Assembly: GCA_024280575.1 (NCBI GenBank)
Contig: JAJRPV010000018.1
Location: 32,237-96,236 of the forward strand
Source: Campylobacterales bacterium
GTDB taxonomy: Bacteria > Campylobacterota > Campylobacteria > Campylobacterales > Sulfurospirillaceae
Length of the DNA stretch: 64,000 bases
Direction of reading: 5' to 3'
Part shown: piece after piece, positions 22,691 through 30,187 of the stretch
Numbering within the stretch: position 1 is the first letter of the stretch
How the letters are laid out: every line of letters starts with the position of its first letter
Notes under the pieces: model-generated
The model's input: only the letters and a program-made list of their open reading frames with translations
Database searches by the model: none
What the model was told of the DNA's origin: nothing
Position numbers and translations under genes: made by a program

Positions 22691-24868
22691 TTATAAATTT
22701 TCAATTTCGATAGTCCCAACAACTTCAAACTTTGCATTTGAATCTATTTCAGCATGGCTTAATACGACAACATCCAGATTAAATTTTTCAAATATATCGT
22801 TTATAGATTTTCTCAAGAGAGGGTCAACAACTATTATAACAGGAGCTATTCCTTTTTGCAACACTTTACTGGCTTCATTGCTTACAACTTGGACCAATTC
22901 ATTTATCTGTCCTATATTTAAAATTAAGTCTCTTACGCCATCTCTTTCATGCAGAGCATCAAGCATCTTTTGCTCAGTGTTTGCATTAAATGTTAAAAGC
23001 TTGATAACCCCTTCTTCATCCTTATACATCTTGGTTATTATGCGTGATAAGTGTGACCTGACTTGCTCGGTAATTATTTCAACATTTCTAGTAATTTCAG
23101 CAACATCACTTATCGTCTCAAGTATAGTCAACATATCCTTAATCGGTATTTTTTCATGCAATAGTGATTTTAACACTTTTTGTATTAGCCCAATATTTGC
23201 AACTTTTAAACAGTCTTCCACAACAACAGGAAAACTTTCTTTGGCTTTATCAACTAATTCCTGAACATCTTGTCTAGTAAGAAGTTCTTCAGAATATTTT
23301 TTGATTAGTTCACTAAGATGAGTTGAGATAACAGTTGCCGGGTCAACCGTAGTATAACCTTTTATAATAGCATCTTCTTTTTCATCACTATTTATCCAAA
23401 GAGCATCTAGTCCAAAAGCCGGCTCTTTTGTCGGTATTCCATCAATTTTATCTACAACTAAACCACTGTCCATCGCAAGAAATTTATCTGGATATATTTC
23501 TCCACTGCCAATTTCAGCCCCTTTTAATAAGAGTTGATATTGATTTGGTTGCAAATGTAGATTGTCTCGTATTCGAACTTGAGGTATAAGATAGCCATAA
23601 TCTGTAGCAATTTTTCTTCTCATGCTTTTTATACGATCTAGCAAATCTCCCCCTTGCATCGGATCAGCTAATTTTATAAGTTGATAACCTAGATCCAGCT
23701 CTAAAACTTCAAGTTTTAAAATATCATTTAATGCTTTTTCCTCTTCTTCTTTGAGTTCGCTAGTTGATTTTTTTTGAGGTTTTACACCTTGAGTTTTCTC
23801 TTTTGAAGGAATAATATTTTCAGGTTCCTGATTTAGAAATTTTCTTAAAGAGAAGTCACCTTCCACGGTTTTTCTCATAAGATACGCAAGAGTTAAAAAT
23901 ATAAGACCAACTAGACCAAGGGATATTGTTGGCAAACCAGGTACTAGAGCAAATAAAATCAAAATCAAACCAACGATAAAAAGTGTTTTGTAGTCACCAA
24001 AAAGCTGTTTGATAGAGCCTTTCGCAAAATTCTGGTCATCTTTGTTTGCCCGAGTAATTATAATACCAGTAGCCGTAGAAGTTATGAGAGCCGGAAGTTG
24101 CGAAACCAAACCATCGCCGATTGTTAAAATAGTATATGTTTTTGCACTTGTGGCAAGATCAAGATTATATTGGAAAGCACCTATTAAAAATCCACCTATT
24201 ATATTTATAATAGTGATTATTATACCCGCAACAGCATCACCTTTTACAAATTTACTAGAACCATCCATTGCACCATAAAAACTTGCTTCTTGTATAACAT
24301 CTTCTCTTCTTTCTCTTGCCGTTTTTTCATCAATAAGTCCGGCATTTAAATCTGCATCAATTGCCATCTGTTTACCGGGCATCGCATCAAGTGTAAATCG
24401 GGCAGCAACCTCTGCCACTCTAGTCGAGCCTTTAGTTATAACCATAAAGTTTATAATAACTAAAATAGAAAAAACAATAACGCCGATTACATAGTTTCCA
24501 CCGACAACAAAATCACCAAAACTTGATATTATTTCACTTACAGCACTTGGTCCTTCATGCCCATGACTTAATATCATTCTGGTTGTAGCAATATTAAGAG
24601 ATAGTCTATACAGAGTTATAATCAATATAAGAGTAGGAAATGTTGTTAAATCTGTAGGCTTTGGAATATAAAGTGATATAAGTATAATCAAAACAGAAAT
24701 CGATAAAGATATAGTCAAAAAAAGATCCAACATGTAGCTTGGAAGAGGCACAATTATAATAGCTAATATGGCTATGATAAAAAATACCATAGTAAGATCT
24801 TTTGATTTTACTATGGTTCTTGATATAGGATTAATAATTGATGCGAAAATATTTTTATTTTTTGCCAT
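22691..24868 (-). CDS. flhA: Flagellar type III export gate protein FlhA
   Basis: Central component of the flagellar export apparatus. The N-terminal half has about eight membrane helices, with the conserved FHIPEP-family loop VAEVAARFTLDAMPGKQMAIDAD (shown in part), and the C-terminal cytoplasmic half binds chaperone-substrate complexes. About 725 residues. ATG 24868 gives MAKNKNIF; an upstream GTG at 24883 is possible but sits one base after AAAGG. The gene follows an Rrf2 regulator with little or no gap. As in Helicobacter, it is separated from the other flagellar genes. Confidence 0.95.
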   Translation of the reverse strand: MAKNKNIFASIINPISRTIVKSKDLTMVFFIIAILAIIIVPLPSYMLDLFLTISLSISVLIILISLYIPKPTDLTTFPTLILIITLYRLSLNIATTRMILSHGHEGPSAVSEIISSFGDFVVGGNYVIGVIVFSILVIINFMVITKGSTRVAEVAARFTLDAMPGKQMAIDADLNAGLIDEKTARERREDVIQEASFYGAMDGSSKFVKGDAVAGIIITIINIIGGFLIGAFQYNLDLATSAKTYTILTIGDGLVSQLPALITSTATGIIITRANKDDQNFAKGSIKQLFGDYKTLFIVGLILILFALVPGLPTISLGLVGLIFLTLAYLMRKTVEGDFSLRKFLNQEPENIIPSKEKTQGVKPQKKSTSELKEEEEKALNDILKLEVLELDLGYQLIKLADPMQGGDLLDRIKSMRRKIATDYGYLIPQVRIRDNLHLQPNQYQLLLKGAEIGSGEIYPDKFLAMDSGLVVDKIDGIPTKEPAFGLDALWINSDEKEDAIIKGYTTVDPATVISTHLSELIKKYSEELLTRQDVQELVDKAKESFPVVVEDCLKVANIGLIQKVLKSLLHEKIPIKDMLTILETISDVAEITRNVEIITEQVRSHLSRIITKMYKDEEGVIKLLTFNANTEQKMLDALHERDGVRDLILNIGQINELVQVVSNEASKVLQKGIAPVIIVVDPLLRKSINDIFEKFNLDVVVLSHAEIDSNAKFEVVGTIEIENL

Positions 24869-24886
24869 AAGTTTTGTAGGCACCCT

Positions 24887-25291
24887 TTAATTTTCAGTAA
24901 TATCTTTTAGTGTAATTCTATCTAAAAACAGATCTATTTTCATTTGAAGTTTACTTAAAACCGGTAAAATCTTACAAAATTCTTCTTTTCCACTAGGACA
25001 TTTTGATTCTGGAGTGGAGCATTCAAAAACTTTTGTTGGTTTTTTTTCAGCAGATTCTATTATAACTTTTAAAGTTAAATCCTTAGGCGGAATTGCAAGC
25101 ATAAAACCACCTTTTGTGCCTTTAAAAGATTTTAATATTTTTTCTCTAGCTAGTGATTGAAGTATTTTCGCTAAAAAACTTTTTGAAATTCCAAGTTGCG
25201 TTGACAAGGTATCCACATCTTGAGGGACATCTTTTTCACAAATTAGTATTAATGATAATAGTGCGTACTCGCTAGCTTTTGTTAGCAACAT
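24887..25291 (-). CDS. Rrf2-family transcriptional regulator with a likely Fe-S site
   Basis: A 134-residue winged-helix regulator. The N-terminal part MLLTKASEYALLSLI and the recognition helix LGISKSFLAKILQSLAREKIL match the Rrf2 family (IscR, NsrR, RirA). Three cysteines in CSTPESKCPSGKEEFC near residues 92-108 fit iron-sulfur cluster ligation, so it probably senses iron, oxidative or nitrosative stress. It lies immediately before flhA on the same strand, and a perfect inverted repeat upstream (25331-25359) is a candidate self-operator. Confidence 0.88.
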   Translation of the reverse strand: MLLTKASEYALLSLILICEKDVPQDVDTLSTQLGISKSFLAKILQSLAREKILKSFKGTKGGFMLAIPPKDLTLKVIIESAEKKPTKVFECSTPESKCPSGKEEFCKILPVLSKLQMKIDLFLDRITLKDITEN

Positions 25292-25330
25292 AAAAAACCT
25301 TTATTATTCTCTCTTTTTAACCTTATATTA

Positions 25331-25359
25331 TTCAATATCATGTCTAAGTTGATATTGAA
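25331..25359. promoter_or_regulatory. Perfect 10-9-10 inverted repeat, candidate Rrf2 operator
   Basis: TTCAATATCA and TGATATTGAA form perfect 10-bp arms around a 9-bp spacer, 40-68 bases upstream of the Rrf2 start, where a self-regulatory site would be expected. No T run follows, so a terminator is unlikely. Confidence 0.5.
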
Positions 25360-25466
25360 GTAGGGTAAATTGTTAATTAAGACAAATATTGTACTAAATT
25401 TAAACTAGATTTTACATTAATTTTTAATTTCAACGCTAAGTAAATGACTTTTTTCATTTTTTTAGA

Positions 25467-25534
25467 TATAATACCACCCCTTATTGAATAACTATATTGT
25501 ATTTGATAAGTAAAATTAACCAATCAAGGAGGTC
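25467..25534 (+). promoter_or_regulatory. Promoter -10 box and strong ribosome binding site for rpsO
   Basis: TATAAT at 25467-25472 follows a T-rich stretch and no clear -35, the usual sigma-70 promoter form in this phylum. An AAGGAGGT ribosome binding site at 25526-25533 sits four bases before the rpsO ATG. Confidence 0.65.
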
Positions 25535-25537
25535 ATT

Positions 25538-25810
25538 ATGGCTTTAGGTTCGGCGGAAAAATTAGAAATCGTCAACAAATTCGGAAGAAAAGAGGGTGAT
25601 ACTGGTTCACCAGAGGTTCAAATAGCACTTATATCTAAAAGAGTATTAGATTTAACAGAACATTTGAAAATAAATAAAAAAGACCACTCTTCAAGATTAG
25701 GACTTTTGAAATTAGTTGGACAGAGAAAAAGACTTTTGAGATATCTCAAAAAAACTGATTTTGTTAAATACAGTGAAGTTATCAAAGAACTATCTATTAG
25801 AGATAAATAA
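25538..25810 (+). CDS. rpsO: Ribosomal protein S15
   Basis: Small-subunit protein S15 binds 16S rRNA early in 30S assembly. The 90-residue length and the signature segments [37 protein letters not shown] and [11 protein letters not shown] are all present. It is a single-gene unit with its own promoter upstream and a hairpin downstream. Confidence 0.98.
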   Translation: MALGSAEKLEIVNKFGRKEGDTGSPEVQIALISKRVLDLTEHLKINKKDHSSRLGLLKLVGQRKRLLRYLKKTDFVKYSEVIKELSIRDK

Positions 25811-25818
25811 ATCAACTA

Positions 25819-25843
25819 TGAGCCTACATATGGCGTAGGCTCA
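25819..25843 (+). terminator. Hairpin after rpsO
   Basis: A 9-bp perfect stem (TGAGCCTAC / GTAGGCTCA) with a 7-nt loop lies nine bases after the rpsO stop. The following sequence is not T-rich, so termination may be weak or the hairpin may protect the 3' end. Confidence 0.6.
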
Positions 25844-25888
25844 CAACTTGCAAAAACCCCTCAATTCTAGCTCAATATACAAAAAACC

Positions 25889-25960
25889 GTATAAAATACA
25901 ATAAAAAATATGTAAAACTGTAAAAATTTGTATAAAAACCATAAAAAATGTTCTAAAACT
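25889..25960 (+). repeat. Imperfect AT-rich direct repeat upstream of a small HTH gene
   Basis: Two related stretches, each starting GTATAAAA and ending TAAAACT, begin at 25889 and 25930 (41-bp spacing). They lie just before a TATAAT box (25984-25989) for the HTH gene. They may be regulator-binding sites or simply A-rich drift. Confidence 0.35.
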
Positions 25961-26048
25961 TATCATATAACGAATATTTTAGATATAATAACTGATATTT
26001 TATATATATTTAGGTGTAATTAATTTTGTCTTGGTTAAAATAAGCCCT

Positions 26049-26297
26049 ATGAAAACTAATGATATTTTTAATCTCCTTCATAATGCAGTAGAATCAAAAT
26101 TTTTTGGTAAAAAAATAAGTCAAAGAGAGATGGCAGAACGACTGGGGATTTCCATGAGGACATATCAAGATTGGAGACTTGGAAATTCTAAGCCACAAGC
26201 TGCTATTGCAATATTTAAAATGTTAAGCGAACTTGAGGATGAAGAAGTTTTGCGAATTACAAGACGCATCCGTTCTAATTTAAAGGAAAATGCATGA
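26049..26297 (+). CDS. Small XRE-type helix-turn-helix DNA-binding protein
   Basis: An approximately 82-residue protein with a helix-turn-helix at SQREMAERLGISMRTYQDWRLG, about residues 20-41, in the Cro/C1 style. The C-terminal helix is charged. I chose ATG 26049; a TTG at 26031 would add six residues. A TATAAT box at 25984-25989 precedes it. Its stop overlaps the ATG of a 51-residue ORF. No toxin or phage gene is nearby, so its targets are unknown. Confidence 0.7.
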   Translation: MKTNDIFNLLHNAVESKFFGKKISQREMAERLGISMRTYQDWRLGNSKPQAAIAIFKMLSELEDEEVLRITRRIRSNLKENA

Positions 26298-26449
26298 GCA
26301 ATTTAACCAAAACAGAAAAAAAAGCGTTAAATGAACTATTTATAGCACTAAAAGACAAAGAAAATATTTTATCCAAAATTAAAAAAACCTCTATAAGCAT
26401 TATTTATTACTTTGTAAGATTAAAAAAAATCAAGCACCCCATAATCTGA
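26294..26449 (+). CDS. Small basic hypothetical ORF coupled to the HTH gene
   Basis: A 51-residue ORF starting with ATG in the ATGA overlap of the HTH gene. The sequence opens MSNLTKTEKKALNELF and is Lys/Ile-rich; it has a short hydrophobic SIIYYFV patch. I recognise no family. The overlap is the main evidence that it is translated. Confidence 0.4.
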   Translation: MSNLTKTEKKALNELFIALKDKENILSKIKKTSISIIYYFVRLKKIKHPII

Positions 26450-26523
26450 ATTTAAATATCTAACATTACCCAATTTGCAATACTCATACTATCCATTATT
26501 CATTAATTTTATCTATACAAATA

Positions 26524-26558
26524 TTAGACTAAATATACTTTAGTCTAATAGACTAAAG
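26524..26558. promoter_or_regulatory. 10-bp palindrome plus extra half site upstream of the hrcA promoter
   Basis: TTAGACTAAA (26524-26533) and TTTAGTCTAA (26539-26548) are perfect inverted arms with spacer TATAC. A third, direct TAGACTAAAG copy follows at 26549-26558. The cluster ends eight bases before the hrcA -35 box, a position suited to a second regulator of the heat-shock operon. It does not match CIRCE or the HspR (HAIR) consensus. Confidence 0.55.
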
Positions 26559-26566
26559 AAAACTAC

Positions 26567-26596
26567 TTGACAAAACATCACTCAATGTTGTATAAT
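26567..26596 (+). promoter_or_regulatory. Sigma-70 promoter of hrcA-grpE-dnaK
   Basis: Consensus TTGACA (26567-26572) and TATAAT (26591-26596) are 18 bp apart. The predicted transcription start, near 26603, falls inside the left arm of the CIRCE-like site. An exact TTGACA box is unusual for this phylum. Confidence 0.75.
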
Positions 26597-26600
26597 TACA

Positions 26601-26627
26601 TCAGCAATTAAAAGTAGAGAGTGCTAA
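26601..26627. promoter_or_regulatory. Degenerate CIRCE operator for HrcA
   Basis: The right arm GAGTGCTAA is a perfect CIRCE half site. Nine bases away, the left arm TCAGCAATT matches six of nine positions of TTAGCACTC. The 9-9-9 spacing is exact, and the site overlaps the transcription start, so HrcA should repress its own operon here. Confidence 0.75.
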
Positions 26628-26687
26628 TGGTTATTTTAAAATTTAACGCAAGAGAGATTTGAGGAATTATAGGGGAGTGAAAGATAG

Positions 26688-27482
26688 ATGAAAATATCCA
26701 AAAGTGATTTGATTTTGGAATCAATCATAAAAGAGTATTTAAAGTCAAAATCACCGATAGGCTCTAGCGATCTTCAGGAGAAAATGATGCTAGATATCTC
26801 GCCCTCTACAATAAGAATATATTTTAAAAGGCTTTCTGAAGAAGGCTCTCTTGTGCAATTACATGTAAGTAGCGGTAGGATTCCTACTGAGATGGCATTG
26901 AGAAACTATTGGATTAAAAAAATAGAACCTCATAAGCCGATTGTGATTAATGATATAGATAAAATACAAAATTCTATAAGAAATTATGGCTTATATTGTG
27001 TGCTGAAAAAAAATAAAAATTCTAGTCTTAGTGAGATTATGAGAGTAGGAGAGCGTTTTTTAATTTTAGTATTTGATGATGAAGAATTTGTTATAAAGTA
27101 TCATGCAAAAGTTGAGATATTTTTGAATAATTTTATTGGTTGTAGTATGATTGAGCTAAGAAAGATTGCTTCTTCTGTAGGATTGTATGAGCTATACAGT
27201 AAAATAAATAAGGTTCTTTTGCAAAATGCTTTATTTAAAGAGGGTATAAATGAATTATATGATATAGCTCAGGAATATGATGATGAAGACTTTATAAATA
27301 AAGTAGTAGAACCAAGTTTTTTGGATTCATTGAATGTAGGGATATATTTTGATGACTTTGTTCCGAAAGGATGTATGGCTGTTAAACAAAATGCATTAGT
27401 TGATGAAGAAGCTTTGCAGATATTTTGTCTAGGAAGACTTGATAGTGACTTTGAAAGTTTATTAAATAATAGAAGGGAGTAA
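26688..27482 (+). CDS. hrcA: Heat-inducible transcription repressor HrcA
   Basis: Represses heat-shock genes by binding CIRCE, using GroEL as a folding partner. The 264-residue protein has the N-terminal winged helix with LDISPSTIRIYFKRLSEEG and the conserved VSSGRIPTEMALRNYW. The rest corresponds to the GAF-like and dimerisation domains in the short Campylobacterota version. The promoter and CIRCE-like operator upstream, and grpE two bases downstream, confirm the assignment. Confidence 0.92.
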   Translation: MKISKSDLILESIIKEYLKSKSPIGSSDLQEKMMLDISPSTIRIYFKRLSEEGSLVQLHVSSGRIPTEMALRNYWIKKIEPHKPIVINDIDKIQNSIRNYGLYCVLKKNKNSSLSEIMRVGERFLILVFDDEEFVIKYHAKVEIFLNNFIGCSMIELRKIASSVGLYELYSKINKVLLQNALFKEGINELYDIAQEYDDEDFINKVVEPSFLDSLNVGIYFDDFVPKGCMAVKQNALVDEEALQIFCLGRLDSDFESLLNNRRE

Positions 27483-27484
27483 AC

Positions 27485-28027
27485 ATGGATAAAGAAAATG
27501 AGAATAATTTACTAGATAATGAAAGAGAGATGGAATTAGGTGAAGAGAATAACGGTGAAAATATTGACGAAATTCAATTATTAAATGAAAAACTAAAGGA
27601 GTGTGAAGACAAATATTTAAGAACTCATGCAGATTTTGAAAATATAAAAAAGAGAATGGAAAAAGAAAAATTTACGGCAATCAGTTATGCCCATGAGCAA
27701 TTTGCAAGAGATTTGTTGCCTATAATTGATGCACTAGAAATAGCTTCTAATACTTGTGATAAAGAGGAGTGCGATGTAGATGAGAATCTTTTGGACAAGG
27801 TTAAAGAAGGAATCAATTTAACCATAGAGCAATTTAAGAAAGCATTTGAGAAACATGGAATTGAACTAGTTGATATCAAAGAAGGTTTTAATCCCAATTT
27901 TCATGAAGCCGTAATGCAACTAGATAGTGAAGATAAAAATTCAGGCGAAATATTAGAAGTATTTCAAAAAGGATATAAAATAAAAGACAGAGTGCTAAGA
28001 CCAGCGATGGTAAGCATAGTCAAATAA
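27485..28027 (+). CDS. grpE: Nucleotide exchange factor GrpE
   Basis: Releases ADP from DnaK. The 180-residue protein has a long acidic N-terminal coiled coil, then the motif YLRTHADFENIKKRMEKE and the C-terminal beta domain with NPNFHEAVMQ and GYKIKDRVLRPAMVSI. The ATG follows GGGAG closely. Between its stop and dnaK lie two tandem structured repeats (28029-28182), which could set different mRNA stability for the two genes. Confidence 0.95.
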   Translation: MDKENENNLLDNEREMELGEENNGENIDEIQLLNEKLKECEDKYLRTHADFENIKKRMEKEKFTAISYAHEQFARDLLPIIDALEIASNTCDKEECDVDENLLDKVKEGINLTIEQFKKAFEKHGIELVDIKEGFNPNFHEAVMQLDSEDKNSGEILEVFQKGYKIKDRVLRPAMVSIVK

Positions 28028-28028
28028 G

Positions 28029-28182
28029 CAGTAAACATGTGCGACCGCAAGGTTGTGCTTCAGTAGAGCGTGAATTGGTTAGGGGCTTTGCCCTTAACCA
28101 AGATAACAGTAAAGTTACGACCGCAAGGTTGTGCTTCAGTAGAGCGTGAATTGGTTAGGGGCTTTGCTCCTAGCCAAGATGA
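28029..28182 (+). repeat. Two tandem structured repeat units between grpE and dnaK
   Basis: Unit 1 spans 28029-28106 and unit 2 spans 28107-28182, each beginning CAGTAAA, with a third CAGTAAA at 28183. A 50-bp block is identical in both. Each unit has a small hairpin with a GCAA (GNRA) loop (CGACC/GGTTG) and a 12-bp stem closed by TTT: 28075-28086 with 28090-28101, and 28151-28162 with 28166-28177. The right arms differ at three sites (GCCCTTAACCAA against GCTCCTAGCCAA), and each change keeps pairing through G-U. Local base composition is more GC-rich than the flanks. Confidence 0.85.
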
Positions 28183-28215
28183 CAGTAAAATAAAAAACAA
28201 TATAAAGGATAAAAA

Positions 28216-30090
28216 ATGGGAAAAGTTATAGGAATTGACTTAGGAACAACAAACTCTTGTGTTGCAGTTTTTGAACACGGAGACAGTAAAGTTATACCAA
28301 ATAAAGAAGGTAAAAATACAACTCCTTCAATAGTGGCTTATACTGACAAGAGTGAAGTGTTGGTTGGAGATACTGCAAAAAGACAAGCAGTTACAAATCC
28401 AAAAAGAACTATATATTCTATAAAAAGAATTATGGGTTTAATGTGCGACGAAGATAAGGCAAAACAAGCAAAAGAGAGATTGCCTTATGAAGTAGTTGAT
28501 AGAAATGGTGCATGTGCCATTGAAATAGATGGTAAAGTTTATACACCACAAGAAATAAGTGCAAAAGTTTTGATGAAATTAAAAGAAGATGCAGAAGCAT
28601 TTCTAGGCGAGGAAGTAACTGATGCAGTTATCACAGTACCGGCATATTTTAATGATTCACAAAGAAAAGCAACAAAAGAAGCCGGAGTAATCGCCGGATT
28701 AAATGTCTTGAGAATTATTAATGAGCCAACAAGCGCAGCTCTCGCATATGGTTTAGAGAAAAAGCATGCAGAAAAAATCGTTGTTTATGATTTAGGTGGT
28801 GGAACATTCGATGTTACTGTTCTAGAGACCGGGGATAGCGTAGTTGAAGTACTTTCAACAGGAGGAGACGCTTTCTTGGGTGGTGATGATTTTGACAATA
28901 GATTGATTGATTATCTTACTGCTGAATTCAAAAAAGATACAGGAGTCGATCTAAAAAATGATGTTATGGCACTTCAAAGATTAAAAGAAGCGGCTGAAAA
29001 TGCAAAAAAAGAGTTGTCAAGTTCAACTGAGACAGAAGTAAACCTTCCTTTTATCACAGCAGATGCAAGCGGACCTAAGCATTTGGTTAAAAAAATTACA
29101 AGAGCAAAATTTGAATCTTTAATAGAAGATTTGATTGAAAAAACTATTACAAAAATCAAAGAAGTCGTAAAAGATTCAGATTTAGATAAAAATGAAATTA
29201 AAGAAATTGTAATGGTTGGTGGTAGTACAAGAGTTCCTCTAGTTCAGGAAAAAGTAAAAGCATTTTTTGGCAAAGACTTAAATAAATCTGTAAATCCTGA
29301 CGAAGTAGTGGCTATTGGTGCTGCTATTCAAGGTGCTGTTATAAAAGGTGATGTAAAAGATGTTCTTTTGCTAGATGTTACACCTCTTAGTTTAGGTATA
29401 GAAACTCTCGGCGGTGTTACAACTAAATTGATTGAAAAAGGTACAACTATACCGGTTAAAAAGACTCAAATTTTCTCAACAGCAGAAGATAATCAATCAG
29501 CTGTTACTATACATGCACTGCAAGGCGAGAGAGAATTTGCAAAAGATAACAAATCTTTAGGTCAATTTAATTTGGAAAGTATTTCACCGGCTCCTAGAGG
29601 TGTTCCGCAAATCGAAGTTGCTTTTGATATAGATGCCAATGGTATATTGACCGTTAGTGCCACAGATAAAGCGACTGGTAAACAACAAGAAATCAAGATA
29701 ACCGGTTCAAGCGGGCTTGATGAAAAAGAGATAGAAAAAATGGTTAAAGATGCTGAGCTACATAAAGAAGATGATGAAAAAAGAAAGCAAACAGTTGAAG
29801 CTAGAAATCAAGCTGATGCTCTTGCTCATCAAACAGAAAAATCTTTAGCTGATATGGGTGATAAAGTAGATGCAGGTGAAAAAGCTAAAATAGAAGATGC
29901 TCTAAAAGAGTTGAAAGATGTTTTAGCAAATGATTCTGCCACCAAAGATCAAATAGATGAAAAAGTTAAGGCTTTGACAGAAGTAAGTCATAAATTGGCT
30001 GAAGCTATGTATAAAAAAGATGAAGCCTCGGGACAGCCTAAAAAAGAAGAAAAAGTAGATGATGAAATTATCGACGCAGAAGTAGAATAA
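28216..30090 (+). CDS. dnaK: Molecular chaperone DnaK (Hsp70)
   Basis: ATP-dependent chaperone of 624 residues. It begins with [20 protein letters not shown] and contains all Hsp70 signatures: [40 protein letters not shown], and the substrate domain with [14 protein letters not shown]. It ends with the disordered lid tail and the conserved [12 protein letters not shown] terminus. AAAGGATAAAAA precedes the ATG. A strong terminator follows. Confidence 0.98.
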   Translation: MGKVIGIDLGTTNSCVAVFEHGDSKVIPNKEGKNTTPSIVAYTDKSEVLVGDTAKRQAVTNPKRTIYSIKRIMGLMCDEDKAKQAKERLPYEVVDRNGACAIEIDGKVYTPQEISAKVLMKLKEDAEAFLGEEVTDAVITVPAYFNDSQRKATKEAGVIAGLNVLRIINEPTSAALAYGLEKKHAEKIVVYDLGGGTFDVTVLETGDSVVEVLSTGGDAFLGGDDFDNRLIDYLTAEFKKDTGVDLKNDVMALQRLKEAAENAKKELSSSTETEVNLPFITADASGPKHLVKKITRAKFESLIEDLIEKTITKIKEVVKDSDLDKNEIKEIVMVGGSTRVPLVQEKVKAFFGKDLNKSVNPDEVVAIGAAIQGAVIKGDVKDVLLLDVTPLSLGIETLGGVTTKLIEKGTTIPVKKTQIFSTAEDNQSAVTIHALQGEREFAKDNKSLGQFNLESISPAPRGVPQIEVAFDIDANGILTVSATDKATGKQQEIKITGSSGLDEKEIEKMVKDAELHKEDDEKRKQTVEARNQADALAHQTEKSLADMGDKVDAGEKAKIEDALKELKDVLANDSATKDQIDEKVKALTEVSHKLAEAMYKKDEASGQPKKEEKVDDEIIDAEVE

Positions 30091-30097
30091 GATTTTG

Positions 30098-30134
30098 TTG
30101 GAGGCTGGTTTTAGTGCTAGCCTCCAATGTTTTT
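30098..30134 (+). terminator. Rho-independent terminator after dnaK
   Basis: A 9-bp perfect stem (TTGGAGGCT / AGCCTCCAA) with a 12-nt loop is followed by TGTTTTT, seven bases after the dnaK stop. It closes the hrcA-grpE-dnaK operon. Confidence 0.88.
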
Positions 30135-30187
30135 AAAGTATTTACTTACTTTTGATAAAATTAAAAAAATTATCAAAAGGTACAAGT

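Noticed and set aside
28029..28182. CRISPR-like repeats between grpE and dnaK
   Set aside because: Only two adjoining long units, no unique spacers and no cas genes.
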